Of a stretch of 9,266 nucleotides of DNA, positions 1 to 7,846 are shown piece after piece; positions within the stretch are counted from its first letter, which is position 1; every line of letters starts with the position of its first letter. Below the pieces are notes generated by a model. That model did not search any database and was not told the DNA's origin. It saw only the letters and a program-made list of their open reading frames with translations. Both the position numbers and the translations under genes were made by a program. The stretch comes from Flavihumibacter sp. (GTDB lineage Bacteria > Bacteroidota > Bacteroidia > Chitinophagales > Chitinophagaceae): NCBI GenBank assembly GCA_025455285.1, contig JALOMU010000030.1, positions 1 to 9,266 of the forward strand, written 5' to 3'.

Positions 1-278
1 ATTTTCTCTTTTATCTGGAAGACATAATCGATTTGCGCAAACACGCTTCGCCCGATTCCTCTTATGTTGCGAAACTCTTCTCAAAAGGCTTGAATAAGAT
101 CGCTCAAAAAGTAGGGGAGGAAGCAGTAGAAACGGTGATTGAAGCCAAGGATGATAATGATGCCCTGTTTTTAAATGAATCTGCAGATCTGCTTTTTCAT
201 TATCTCATTCTGCTGAATGCGAAAGGTTTTAAGCTGCAGGATGTGATTGATATTTTGAAGGATCGTCACGCAAAATAA
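1..278 (+). CDS. hisIE: HisIE, C-terminal phosphoribosyl-ATP pyrophosphatase part (5' partial)
   Basis: The reading frame is open from the left edge (first full codon at base 3) to a TAA at 276-278, giving 92 visible residues beginning FLFYLEDIIDLRKHASPDSS. This is the HisE domain, which hydrolyses phosphoribosyl-ATP to phosphoribosyl-AMP in the second step of histidine synthesis, in the cytoplasm. The family signature is clear: SYVAKLFSKGLNKIAQKVGEEAVE, followed by IEAKDDND and NESADLLFHYL, carrying the acidic residues that bind metal in this all-helical fold. The linker-like FLFYLE start is typical of bifunctional HisIE in Bacteroidota, so the missing upstream part is probably the HisI cyclohydrolase domain; that part is not visible. 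The TTG at 33 is internal and not a start. It probably ends a his operon, with the next gene 9 bases downstream. Confidence 0.9.
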   Translation, partial: FLFYLEDIIDLRKHASPDSSYVAKLFSKGLNKIAQKVGEEAVETVIEAKDDNDALFLNESADLLFHYLILLNAKGFKLQDVIDILKDRHAK

Positions 279-287
279 AGTACTCTT

Positions 288-1382
288 ATGAATTTGTTAT
301 TCCGTATAGCTTCTGTAGTAGCTCTTGTATTTGGAGGTGTTGAAAGCTTTGCACAGCAAGGCTTCCAGATTGAGGGAACTATAACCGGACTCCCTGATAA
401 ATCTGTTGTTGTCATTACAGATCCCGACAATCCATCGGATACCCTGGCCAGGGGTATTTCCAGGCAAAACCAGTTCAAATTGAATGGAGCTGTTGCAGAT
501 GTGAAGTTGTATAATATTTCCTTCCTGCCTTCCGATAAAAAAGGATTACTATTCCTGGAAAATAAAAAAATGAAACTCTCAGGAGATATCAATGCAATCC
601 AGCAACTAAAATTGGAGGGTTCTGTAGCGCATGATGGTTTCATCACTTTTCAACAGCAATTCGAACCCTATTTCAGAAAATATTCAGAACTCTCTCAGGC
701 TGCTAACAAATCTGGTGTAACTGACAGTTTGATGCAGTTGTATCGACAGCTGGTTGACAACCTTGCAGCAGCCGGTGAAAAGTTTGCAGCTGAAAAAAAG
801 GACCAGGTAGTGGCTCCCTTTATGTGGGCAACCATTATGCAGGTAGTTGAAAATCCTGACCTTGTTGAAAAAAGTTTTGCAGGATTTACACCTGAGGTAA
901 AGTCCAGTTTTTATGGACGTTTTCTGGAAGCCAGAATTGCAGACAGCAAGATTGGCCGGATAGGTTCACCTGCTCTAGAATTCACACAAAATGATCCTTC
1001 CGGTACGCCGGTTAGTTTGTCTTCTTTCCGCGGCAAGTATGTTTTGATTGATTTCTGGGCCAGCTGGTGTGGACCCTGCAGACAGGAAAACCCGAATGTG
1101 GTTTTGGCGCATGATCGGTTTAAAAACAAAAATTTCACCGTATTGGGAGTTTCCCTTGATAATAACAAGGAGAAATGGTTGAAAGCAATCAAAGATGATA
1201 AACTCGACTGGACCCAGGTCAGTGACCTGAACTATTGGCAAAATGCAGTCGCACTTCAATATAAAATTCAATCGATCCCGCAGAATCTGCTAATCGACCC
1301 AAATGGTATCATTATTGGCAAAAACCTCCGCGGCGAAGAATTACAGAGTAAGTTGTGTGAGCTATTGGGGTGCAAGGAGTAG
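288..1382 (+). CDS. TlpA-family thiol-disulfide oxidoreductase with N-terminal DUF4369-like domain
   Basis: A 364-residue exported protein. Residues 1-22 form a signal peptide (hydrophobic 8-18, likely cleavage SFA-QQ). Residues about 25-110 look like the beta-rich DUF4369 domain (IEGTITGLPDKSVVVI, then LFLENKKMKLSGDI), followed by a helical linker to about 225 and a thioredoxin-like AhpC/TSA-Redoxin domain to the end. The redox motif is W260-C261-G262-P263-C264 in DFWASWCGPCR, and the cis-proline loop is at P331 (QSIPQNLLIDPNG). Proteins of this kind reduce or exchange disulfides in the periplasm; the partner is not evident. The start at 288 is nine bases after the hisIE stop, so co-transcription is likely although the functions are unrelated. 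The 3' end converges on the receptor gene, leaving only 14 bases between stop codons. The DUF4369 assignment is less sure than the thioredoxin domain. Confidence 0.9.
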   Translation: MNLLFRIASVVALVFGGVESFAQQGFQIEGTITGLPDKSVVVITDPDNPSDTLARGISRQNQFKLNGAVADVKLYNISFLPSDKKGLLFLENKKMKLSGDINAIQQLKLEGSVAHDGFITFQQQFEPYFRKYSELSQAANKSGVTDSLMQLYRQLVDNLAAAGEKFAAEKKDQVVAPFMWATIMQVVENPDLVEKSFAGFTPEVKSSFYGRFLEARIADSKIGRIGSPALEFTQNDPSGTPVSLSSFRGKYVLIDFWASWCGPCRQENPNVVLAHDRFKNKNFTVLGVSLDNNKEKWLKAIKDDKLDWTQVSDLNYWQNAVALQYKIQSIPQNLLIDPNGIIIGKNLRGEELQSKLCELLGCKE

Positions 1383-1396
1383 TAATCCCCCCTGCA

Positions 1397-3850
1397 TCAA
1401 AACTCCACAATAAACCCAAGTGTGGGCAGTAACCTCCCATCATTATTCGCCAGTATCACGGGGATGCCATTACTTCCATTTTGCCGGATGGGTTGACCAT
1501 CCGTAGTCTGGAAGCCACTGTTGTCTGCAGTTCGCTGGAAGGTATATTGTGGAATGCCCGGATTTTTTGAATTGTACCAGTTCTGGATATCCAGGTACAG
1601 ATCCAGTGTAAACCGGCGCAGGTTCCATTTTTTATCAATGCGGATATCACTGGCATGAAAGGCTGGAAGTTCCAATGTATTGGTTTGGTTGAAATCAAAT
1701 ACACCAGTTCCCAATGTTAAATAATTCAATTGGCTGGCGGTTAAGTCGAAGGGCGTATAAGGCGCAGCGCCCTGGTATCGTAACTTTAATCCGATTTCCC
1801 AATTTCTGTTGAGTTTATATCCAGCGGTAAAACTCAGAAGATGTCGGTTATCCCAACTGGATCGTATCCATTCTGAATTCAGTCCGGTAAACTCAGAACG
1901 GTAAAAAGTATAACTCAGCACTCCAAAGAATCGTTTGCTTAGTTTTTGCTGTGCAAAAAATTCAATGCCATACGATTTTCCTTCACCATCCTGCACAACC
2001 GGTTCATTGCCTACGGCTCCAAATTCTGTCCCCTTATTGGCCAAACTGATTCCATCCAGAATGCTGATTGGGTAATTGGAGTATTTTTTATAAAATCCTT
2101 CCAGTGTAAATCGGGTATTGTTGGAAGGCAGCCATTCAAAGCCAGCTACCAGGTGCCTGCTTCGGATATAATCTCCCGGGTTCATTCTACCTGTCTGGCT
2201 TGCTTCAAATGCAAGCTGGGTATAACTTGGCAACCGGTAATACAATCCATAACTGGCACTGAAATTCCAGTCGGGTGCCAGCGCCAGGCTCGCACTGATG
2301 CGCGGACTCCATTGTTTCAAAGGATTTGAAACACCGTTGCTGGCTGAGTTTCCATCAACCCGCATACCGGCACTGATCGCCAGCCGGTCTTCCCAAAATC
2401 TACGGCCAGTTTGAACGAAGGCCCCATATCGCAGAAAGTCTAACTGTGTATCCGTTCGCAGTTCTTCAGCAGGCTGAATCTGGTTACCCTGTTCATCCGT
2501 CAGCGCCGGACGAAACAGCTGGTAAAAATCATTGCCGAATTGTACATACTGAGCAGAAGCGCCATACGTAATTTTCCATTTATCAATACTAACGGTCTGG
2601 TCGAACCGAAGTTTGTTCTCCGTTTCCTGGCTGTTGATCCTGAAAGTTCGGGTGCCCTCTGATGGATTCTCATTGTCTTCGTATTTGTCTGCCCGGTTAT
2701 TAAGGGTATTCCGGCTAAGTGAAAGCGTCCAGAAACCACGGTTAGTCAATCGCTTTAAGCTTGCTCCAATTGTATAGTTCCATTGATTAATCAACGGACT
2801 GCTATTCACCGCATAGAGTTTTTCAGGAGTAGCCTCTTTGGGTGCAGCAAAGCGGAACTCATCAATGGCTCCTATGCCCAATACCTGTAACGTAGTTTTG
2901 TCGTTGATACGGGTGTTGGTTTTAAATTGAAAATCCCAATAGTTGGGTCGGATCGGGAGATCCAAAGCCTGGAATAATAACTGTAAATAACTACGACGTG
3001 CACTTGCCAGGAAGGTAGTTTTCGGACTGATCGGGCCATCAAAAGTCGCAGCCAGTTCAGTAGCACTTAGTCTGATATTTCCCTGCAGCCGGTTGGGGTT
3101 ACCATTTTTTTGTTTGAATTGAAACACACTGCTCAGTGCATTATCATACCTGGCATCAAATGCCGAGCTGCTGAGTTTGACATCTTCAATAAAACTCACA
3201 TTCAGAATTCCCTGCGGACCACCACCGCTTCCCTGAGTACCAAAATGGTTAATAAGTGGAACTTCAATTCCATCCAGGTAAAATACATTCTCACTTGGAG
3301 CACCACCACGAATGATGATATCATTGCGAAAACCACCCCCACCAACTCCACCACCTACTCCGGGCAGGGACTGGATAACCCTGCTGATATCAAAGTTGCC
3401 ACCAGGGTTGGCCTTGATTTCTTCTGTAGTTAATCGTTGTATACTTAAAGGAGATTCCAGGCTGGTTGCGCGGGCAGATGCGCGTCTGCCACTTACAATA
3501 ACCTCACTTAAATTTTCACCAGCAGGTTCCAGTTCAATATTCAGGTTGTTTTCGTTTCCGGTTGTGATTACCAGGTTGGTCAGGGTTTTATCTGCAAATC
3601 CTATTGCAGTTATGCTGAGAGAATAAGAGCCGGGTGTTAAGCCAGTAATCCGGAATCTTCCGAGTGAATCTGTGCTGGTTCCTGTTTTGGAAGGTTGTAC
3701 TTCAACCGATGCTCCGATTACAGGCTTTTGCGTATTTCTGTCCAGGATGGTACCGCTGATAGAACCGGTGGTTTGAGCCAGTACTGTATTAGAAATCAAA
3801 AGGCAACATAATATGCTAAAGTATATACGCATAGGAAAGGATCGTTTCAT
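1397..3850 (-). CDS. TonB-dependent outer-membrane receptor with carboxypeptidase-regulatory-like domain
   Basis: An 817-residue receptor. The signal peptide covers 1-25 (SNTVLA-QTTG). Residues 28-108 form the carboxypeptidase-regulatory-like beta-sandwich (GSISGTILDRNTQKPVIGAS, DSLGRFRITGLTPGSYSLSI) common on Bacteroidota receptors. The plug follows at about 115-245, with LSEVIVSGRR, IQSLPGV, IIIRGGAPSENVFYLDGIEV and NALSSVFQF. The rest is a 22-strand-type barrel ending in LGFIVEF, with the terminal aromatic expected for BAM-dependent insertion. It should import a ligand across the outer membrane using TonB energy; the ligand cannot be told. No susD-like gene is beside it, so it is not a standard glycan SusCD pair. 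The glycine-rich run at 164-173 (GVGGGVGGGG) lies in the plug. Met7 is an alternative start, but Met1 keeps the basic N-region of the signal. Upstream it faces the DUF5916 gene. Confidence 0.93.
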   Translation of the reverse strand: MKRSFPMRIYFSILCCLLISNTVLAQTTGSISGTILDRNTQKPVIGASVEVQPSKTGTSTDSLGRFRITGLTPGSYSLSITAIGFADKTLTNLVITTGNENNLNIELEPAGENLSEVIVSGRRASARATSLESPLSIQRLTTEEIKANPGGNFDISRVIQSLPGVGGGVGGGGFRNDIIIRGGAPSENVFYLDGIEVPLINHFGTQGSGGGPQGILNVSFIEDVKLSSSAFDARYDNALSSVFQFKQKNGNPNRLQGNIRLSATELAATFDGPISPKTTFLASARRSYLQLLFQALDLPIRPNYWDFQFKTNTRINDKTTLQVLGIGAIDEFRFAAPKEATPEKLYAVNSSPLINQWNYTIGASLKRLTNRGFWTLSLSRNTLNNRADKYEDNENPSEGTRTFRINSQETENKLRFDQTVSIDKWKITYGASAQYVQFGNDFYQLFRPALTDEQGNQIQPAEELRTDTQLDFLRYGAFVQTGRRFWEDRLAISAGMRVDGNSASNGVSNPLKQWSPRISASLALAPDWNFSASYGLYYRLPSYTQLAFEASQTGRMNPGDYIRSRHLVAGFEWLPSNNTRFTLEGFYKKYSNYPISILDGISLANKGTEFGAVGNEPVVQDGEGKSYGIEFFAQQKLSKRFFGVLSYTFYRSEFTGLNSEWIRSSWDNRHLLSFTAGYKLNRNWEIGLKLRYQGAAPYTPFDLTASQLNYLTLGTGVFDFNQTNTLELPAFHASDIRIDKKWNLRRFTLDLYLDIQNWYNSKNPGIPQYTFQRTADNSGFQTTDGQPIRQNGSNGIPVILANNDGRLLPTLGFIVEF

Positions 3851-4008
3851 ATCAAAATAAAATAATCTGAGTCAAACAACAATCCGGCATGGATTAAGTT
3901 CAACAAAAAGCATTCAAGTTGCTGAATTACAGGATTTATCCTAATTTCAGGCACACGCTGCATACATACACACTCAGGATTCCAGTACCAGCATAATTAC
4001 AAACCGGC
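3851..4008. promoter_or_regulatory. Divergent control region between the receptor and the DUF5916 gene
   Basis: These 158 bases separate two divergent start codons, so promoters for both genes should lie here. I found no good TAnnTTTG element on either strand. On the minus strand a TTTTTG (3907-3912 region) and a TTTG about 23 bases further on are only a weak match. The minus-strand leader just before the receptor ATG is A/T-rich with no Shine-Dalgarno, as usual in this phylum. The one structured element is the inverted repeat annotated at 3923-3949. Confidence 0.45.
3923..3949. repeat. Imperfect inverted repeat, possible operator
   Basis: The inner arms are AGGAT (3931-3935) and ATCCT (3938-3942) around a two-base centre. 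Outer arms TGAA (3923-3926) and TTCA (3946-3949) are separated from them by four and three unpaired bases. It lies near the middle of the divergent region, a plausible place for a regulator shared by both genes. There is no T-tract on either strand, so it does not look like a terminator. Its role is inferred only from position and symmetry. Confidence 0.3.
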
Positions 4009-6192
4009 ATGAATTTTTTAAGGTGGCTCCAGTTAGCAGGCAGCTGTTTACTATTGACAAATGTTGTTTTCGCACAAAAAGTTAATAACAAGTACAATCT
4101 TTCCATTCGTAAAACTTCCCAACCCGTACAGATTGATGGCATTGTAAATGATGCAGCCTGGCAGGAAGCTGACAAGGCGCGTGACTTTTTCATGGTACTT
4201 CCCATGGATACCAGTTTTGCCAATATCAAAACGGAAGTACAGATGAGCTACGATGATCATTTTCTTTACCTGGTGGCAGTTTGTTACCATGGTCGGAATG
4301 GTAACTATGTAGTGGAGTCATTAAGAAGAGATTTTGCTTTTCAGAAAAATGACAACTTCCTCTTTTTCTTTGATCCCTTTGAAGATCAGACCAGCGGATT
4401 TTCATTTGGCGCCAATGCAGCAGGTGCACAGTGGGATGGCTTTATTTACGAAGGTGGAAAAATGGATCTTAGCTGGGATCATAAATGGATTTCCAAAGTT
4501 GTCAACTACGAGGATCGCTGGGTCTTTGAAGCAGCTGTTCCATTTAAAACGATTCGCTACAAAAAAGGAATTACCAACTGGGGTATCAATTTTAGCCGGA
4601 ATGATTTGCAAGCTTTTGAAAAGAGCAGCTGGGCACCCGTTCCCAGGCAATTTCCTACTGTTTCACTCGCGTATACGGGTAATCTTGTATGGGATGCGCC
4701 ACCTCCTTCCACTGGCGCCAATATTTCATTGATTCCCTATGTACTGGGTGGCCTTTCTAAAGATTATGACAAGGGAACGCCAACGGATTATAGAAGAGAT
4801 ATTGGAGCTGATGCCAAGATCAGTATTACATCCTCACTCAACCTGGACCTTACTGTTAACCCGGATTTCTCCCAGGTGGAAGTAGACCGGCAGGTCACCA
4901 ACCTGGATCGATTTGAATTGTTTTTTCCGGAACGAAGGCAATTCTTTTTAGAAAATGCAGACATTTTTGGAAACTTCGGTTATGCAAACATTCGCCCTTT
5001 TTTCTCAAGACGAATCGGTCTGAATGTACCCATCCAGTTTGGTGCCCGCCTCAGTGGTAAACTGAATAAGGATTGGCGCATTGGCCTGATGGATATGCAA
5101 ACCAAATCTGTTCCGGAACGAGATTTACCGGTTCAGAATTTTGCAGTGTTATCATTGCAGCGAAAAGTTTTTTCACGTTCCAATATCGGGTTCCTTTTTG
5201 TCAATAAGCAATCCATCAATTATGAACCGGATAAGGACCCGGTTACTCCGGAGCACCGACAATATAACCGAACCCTGGGTTTGGAATACAACCTGGCTTC
5301 TCCCGGTAACTACTGGACTGGTAAGGCCCTGGTGTTGAAGTCATTTAGTCCGGTTGGTGGTAATCGTACCATCACCACCGCTGCCAATCTGAATTATACC
5401 AGTCGCCAATTGTTTTTATCCTGGCAACATGAGTATGTAGGAAAGGATTTCCAGGCAGAGGTTGGATATGTGCCAAGGACCGGCTATCTCAAATTCAATC
5501 CTCAGGCCGGTTATTTATTTTTTCCGAAAAAATCTCCCGTACTCAGTCATGGTCCGTTGCTTCAAACCATTTATTATACCAATGAACAAGGTAGAAAAAC
5601 AGATTATGAACACAGCCTGACCTATCGAACCAATTTTCGAAACCAGGCAGTGCTGAATGCCTATGTTTCAAAAACCTATATTGAATTACTGATGCCTTTT
5701 GATCCGACCAATACAGGATCAGACTCATTGGACACAGGTACCCAACACCATTTCAACACCGCCTATATTGAATATATTTCCAAGCCCAAGAGCCTGTTTA
5801 CCTATGCTGCGAATATTCGTTATGGTGGCTATTACAATGATGGTAGCCGATTGCAACTGACCAGTGAATTCGGTTATCGTTTTCAACCCTATGTGGGCAT
5901 CACGATGAGCAGTACCTATAATGATATACGGGTACCGGGTACCTGGGGAAGGAGAAGTTTTTGGCTGGTCGGACCAAGAGTGGATGTCACTCTTACCAAT
6001 AATTTTTACTTTACTGCTTTCGGTCAGTATAATGAACAGACCAAAAATGTCAATCTGAATACTCGTTTACAGTGGCGATATAAACCTGCATCCGATTTTT
6101 TCATTGTATATACCGACAACTACCTTCCCGAATATATGTCAGTTAAGAACCGCGCCCTGGTAGCAAAGTTTACCTATTGGTTTAGTTTGTAA
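4009..6192 (+). CDS. DUF5916 outer-membrane protein with CBM9-like N-terminal domain
   Basis: A 727-residue protein with a signal peptide at 1-22 (TNVVFA-QKV). Residues about 35-225 match the CBM9-like fold that precedes DUF5916: VQIDGIVNDAAWQEA (40-54), a strand with YDDHFLYLVAVCYH, and WVFEAAVPFKTIRY (171-184). Residues about 238-727 are the DUF5916 region, with its hallmark stretch NPDFSQVEVDRQ then RFELFFPERRQFFLENADIF (284-320). The remainder is rich in alternating aromatic strands and ends in TYWFSL, as expected for an outer-membrane beta-barrel. Full length for the family; no frameshift seen. CBM9-like modules can bind sugars, but in this family binding is not established, so no substrate is claimed. 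The gene is divergent from the TonB receptor and may be co-regulated with it. The start at 4009 is the one that gives a proper signal peptide; no clear ribosome binding site precedes it. Confidence 0.88.
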   Translation: MNFLRWLQLAGSCLLLTNVVFAQKVNNKYNLSIRKTSQPVQIDGIVNDAAWQEADKARDFFMVLPMDTSFANIKTEVQMSYDDHFLYLVAVCYHGRNGNYVVESLRRDFAFQKNDNFLFFFDPFEDQTSGFSFGANAAGAQWDGFIYEGGKMDLSWDHKWISKVVNYEDRWVFEAAVPFKTIRYKKGITNWGINFSRNDLQAFEKSSWAPVPRQFPTVSLAYTGNLVWDAPPPSTGANISLIPYVLGGLSKDYDKGTPTDYRRDIGADAKISITSSLNLDLTVNPDFSQVEVDRQVTNLDRFELFFPERRQFFLENADIFGNFGYANIRPFFSRRIGLNVPIQFGARLSGKLNKDWRIGLMDMQTKSVPERDLPVQNFAVLSLQRKVFSRSNIGFLFVNKQSINYEPDKDPVTPEHRQYNRTLGLEYNLASPGNYWTGKALVLKSFSPVGGNRTITTAANLNYTSRQLFLSWQHEYVGKDFQAEVGYVPRTGYLKFNPQAGYLFFPKKSPVLSHGPLLQTIYYTNEQGRKTDYEHSLTYRTNFRNQAVLNAYVSKTYIELLMPFDPTNTGSDSLDTGTQHHFNTAYIEYISKPKSLFTYAANIRYGGYYNDGSRLQLTSEFGYRFQPYVGITMSSTYNDIRVPGTWGRRSFWLVGPRVDVTLTNNFYFTAFGQYNEQTKNVNLNTRLQWRYKPASDFFIVYTDNYLPEYMSVKNRALVAKFTYWFSL

Positions 6193-6199
6193 ACAGCCC

Positions 6200-6229
6200 A
6201 AAAAAATGCCGGTTCAGGAATGAACCGGC
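6200..6229 (-). terminator. Intrinsic terminator of the DUF4394 lipoprotein gene
   Basis: A perfect 9-bp stem, GCCGGTTCA (6208-6216) with TGAACCGGC (6221-6229), closes a four-base loop. On the minus strand it is followed after one base by seven T residues (complement of the A-run at 6200-6206). It starts 24 bases past the stop of the minus-strand gene at 6254, which fits a rho-independent terminator for that gene. On the plus strand there is no T-run after the hairpin, so for the DUF5916 transcript it can at most act as a 3' protective hairpin. Confidence 0.85.
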
Positions 6230-6253
6230 CTGCGTTGTGGTATCAGTGTAAGT

Positions 6254-7777
6254 CTAAAAACCTAGTCCTACCGTAAAACCATGGACGGTTCCGCTAAAAC
6301 TGTAATTACCTGACGGGGAGGCTGCCCCGGTATTGAGATTGATTTCATAGAGTTTCGAGCTCCCGTTTACTGTCAGAATGGCCCATGCTTTGCCCGACTG
6401 ACCGCCTATATCAAATCCATCCGCGTTTTCAAAATTGATTCCTGCTGAACCTACTTCTACTAATGTTCCATTGTTGGGAGGATCCTGCTTGTAGAGTTTA
6501 TCAGTTCCACAATCCAAATCGTACAATATGGTAGAAGTAGCTCCTGGTATATTATTTGTATAAGCAGCACCACTCACGGAAGGCATTCCGGGATTGAGAT
6601 TACCATCAACAGCAGCAACAATACCATCATTGGGATTGAGCCGCAGATTCTGTCCGGTATTACTTACCACCCTTATTCTGTCTACAGTTGGATTAAAATC
6701 AAATCCAAAGTGCATTCCGGATAAGGCAGTACTGAATGCGGTAGTACCAACTGCTGTTGCTGCCCCATTGGAAGTGTTCAATGTATAAAGTCTGCTTGTA
6801 CTACCCAGCGCATATAGTGCACCGTTAGCTGGTCTGAAATCAATTCCAACAATGGTTTCATCGGGTTGAAGTCCGCTTATTGCTTTTGTTATTGGCATGG
6901 GATCCGTAGGGTCAAAGATGAGCAGGTTGCTGCCACCACCAATAGCATACGCTACGGGATCTGTTGGGATGGCTAATCCCATCGGATTGTTTACCCCCAT
7001 TAATTCACCAATTTTCATTGATTTTCCTGTAGAGAGATCAATCTGGTATAATTGTGCTTTACCGTTTTTATTGTTGACAGCCAATGCGGCGCTGTTATCC
7101 GGACTAATATCAAATCCAACCTCACCACTGAAATCATTGTTCAGTTTTCCAACAGCAACCAGGGTTCCGTTGTTGGGTGGATCCTGCTTGTACAGCATAT
7201 CCGTTTCGGTATCAATGTCAAAAAGGGTAGTGGTGCTGGTTCCGGCTTTGCTATCGGTATAAGCAACTGCTGTAACCATTGCATTATTCACGCCATTAAT
7301 TGCTCCATCCGTTGCAACAACAGCACCCGTTTCGGGATGTACCCGGAGGTTCTGGCCATTGCTGGTAACAATGCGGATGCGATCAACTGTTGGATTGAAA
7401 TCGAATCCTGCTATGGTGCTTGCTAATACTGGACTAAACGGCATAGAACCTATAGCATTGGTATTGCCCGAGCTTTGATTAATTACCAGGAGCCGGTTGG
7501 TGTTACTCAGCGCATATAGCTGACCGGTAGCCGGACGAAAATCAATTGCAATCAGGGATTCTCCTTCCTGTAATCCATTAATAGCAACAGAACTGATGGG
7601 CATGCGTGGCGCCGATGCATTGAACCGAACCAGTTTATTGCCTTCATCCAATATGAGGAATTCAATATCCGGTCCTTTGGGTTCCATACCCGGACTATCT
7701 TCTTTTTTACAGGAACTAAAGCTGATTAAGGTTGCCAGTGCTACACAGGCAACGAATTGTGTTGTTGTCCTTTTCAT
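6254..7777 (-). CDS. Lipoprotein with two tandem DUF4394 domains
   Basis: A 507-residue protein. Its N-terminus is a lipoprotein signal: basic MKR, a hydrophobic stretch, then SFSSC with lipidated Cys23. KKED follows directly, which resembles the charged surface-export signals described for Bacteroidota lipoproteins, so exposure on the cell surface is plausible. The mature part is two copies of one domain, about 38-262 and 276-507. Matching segments are GFDFNPTVDRIR at 124-135 and 358-369, and YKQDPPNNGTLV at 196-207 and 429-440, a spacing of 233-234 residues. Each copy has shorter IDFRPA-GQLYAL and LY-IDL units that look like propeller blades; that fold is inferred. The biochemical role of DUF4394 is unknown to me. 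The gene sits 69 bases downstream of pdxJ on the same strand, with its own terminator after it and an inverted repeat touching its start codon. Confidence 0.87.
   Translation of the reverse strand: MKRTTTQFVACVALATLISFSSCKKEDSPGMEPKGPDIEFLILDEGNKLVRFNASAPRMPISSVAINGLQEGESLIAIDFRPATGQLYALSNTNRLLVINQSSGNTNAIGSMPFSPVLASTIAGFDFNPTVDRIRIVTSNGQNLRVHPETGAVVATDGAINGVNNAMVTAVAYTDSKAGTSTTTLFDIDTETDMLYKQDPPNNGTLVAVGKLNNDFSGEVGFDISPDNSAALAVNNKNGKAQLYQIDLSTGKSMKIGELMGVNNPMGLAIPTDPVAYAIGGGSNLLIFDPTDPMPITKAISGLQPDETIVGIDFRPANGALYALGSTSRLYTLNTSNGAATAVGTTAFSTALSGMHFGFDFNPTVDRIRVVSNTGQNLRLNPNDGIVAAVDGNLNPGMPSVSGAAYTNNIPGATSTILYDLDCGTDKLYKQDPPNNGTLVEVGSAGINFENADGFDIGGQSGKAWAILTVNGSSKLYEINLNTGAASPSGNYSFSGTVHGFTVGLGF
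6465..6496. repeat. Intragenic direct repeat, copy in the second DUF4394 domain
   Basis: These 32 bases match 7164-7195 at 29 of 32 positions, 699 bases (233 codons) away. They encode the YKQDPPNNGTLV segment of each domain. The near identity at DNA level, higher than between the rest of the two domains, marks internal duplication or later gene conversion. Confidence 0.75.
7164..7195. repeat. Intragenic direct repeat, copy in the first DUF4394 domain
   Basis: Partner of the repeat at 6465-6496. The three differences are single substitutions, with no insertion or deletion, so the reading frame is the same in both copies. Confidence 0.75.
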
Positions 7778-7805
7778 GGTATCCAGTTTATTGGTTTTGG
7801 ATACC
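7778..7805 (-). promoter_or_regulatory. Perfect inverted repeat abutting the DUF4394 gene start codon
   Basis: GGTATCCA (7778-7785) and TGGATACC (7798-7805) are perfect 8-bp arms around 12 bases. Read on the minus strand, the last arm ends on the base just before the ATG at 7777-7775. In the mRNA a hairpin here would enclose the whole ribosome-binding zone; as DNA it could be a dimeric operator. No T-run follows it, so it is not a terminator. No TAnnTTTG promoter was found in the 69-base gap between pdxJ and this gene. Confidence 0.45.
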
Positions 7806-7846
7806 TACGAGAAAGGATTTCTGTTGGATTTAATTTTTTAAAAAAA

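Noticed and set aside
1366..1397. Possible bidirectional terminator between the converging genes
   Set aside because: Only an imperfect TGCA-anchored stem with mismatches is present, and neither strand has a T-run after it.
3332..3361. Glycine-codon run in the receptor plug considered as a slippage or phase-variation tract
   Set aside because: The bases are mixed (CCACCCCC, CCACC and similar) rather than a homopolymer, the frame is intact, and glycine-rich sequence at this plug position is plausible for the receptor family.
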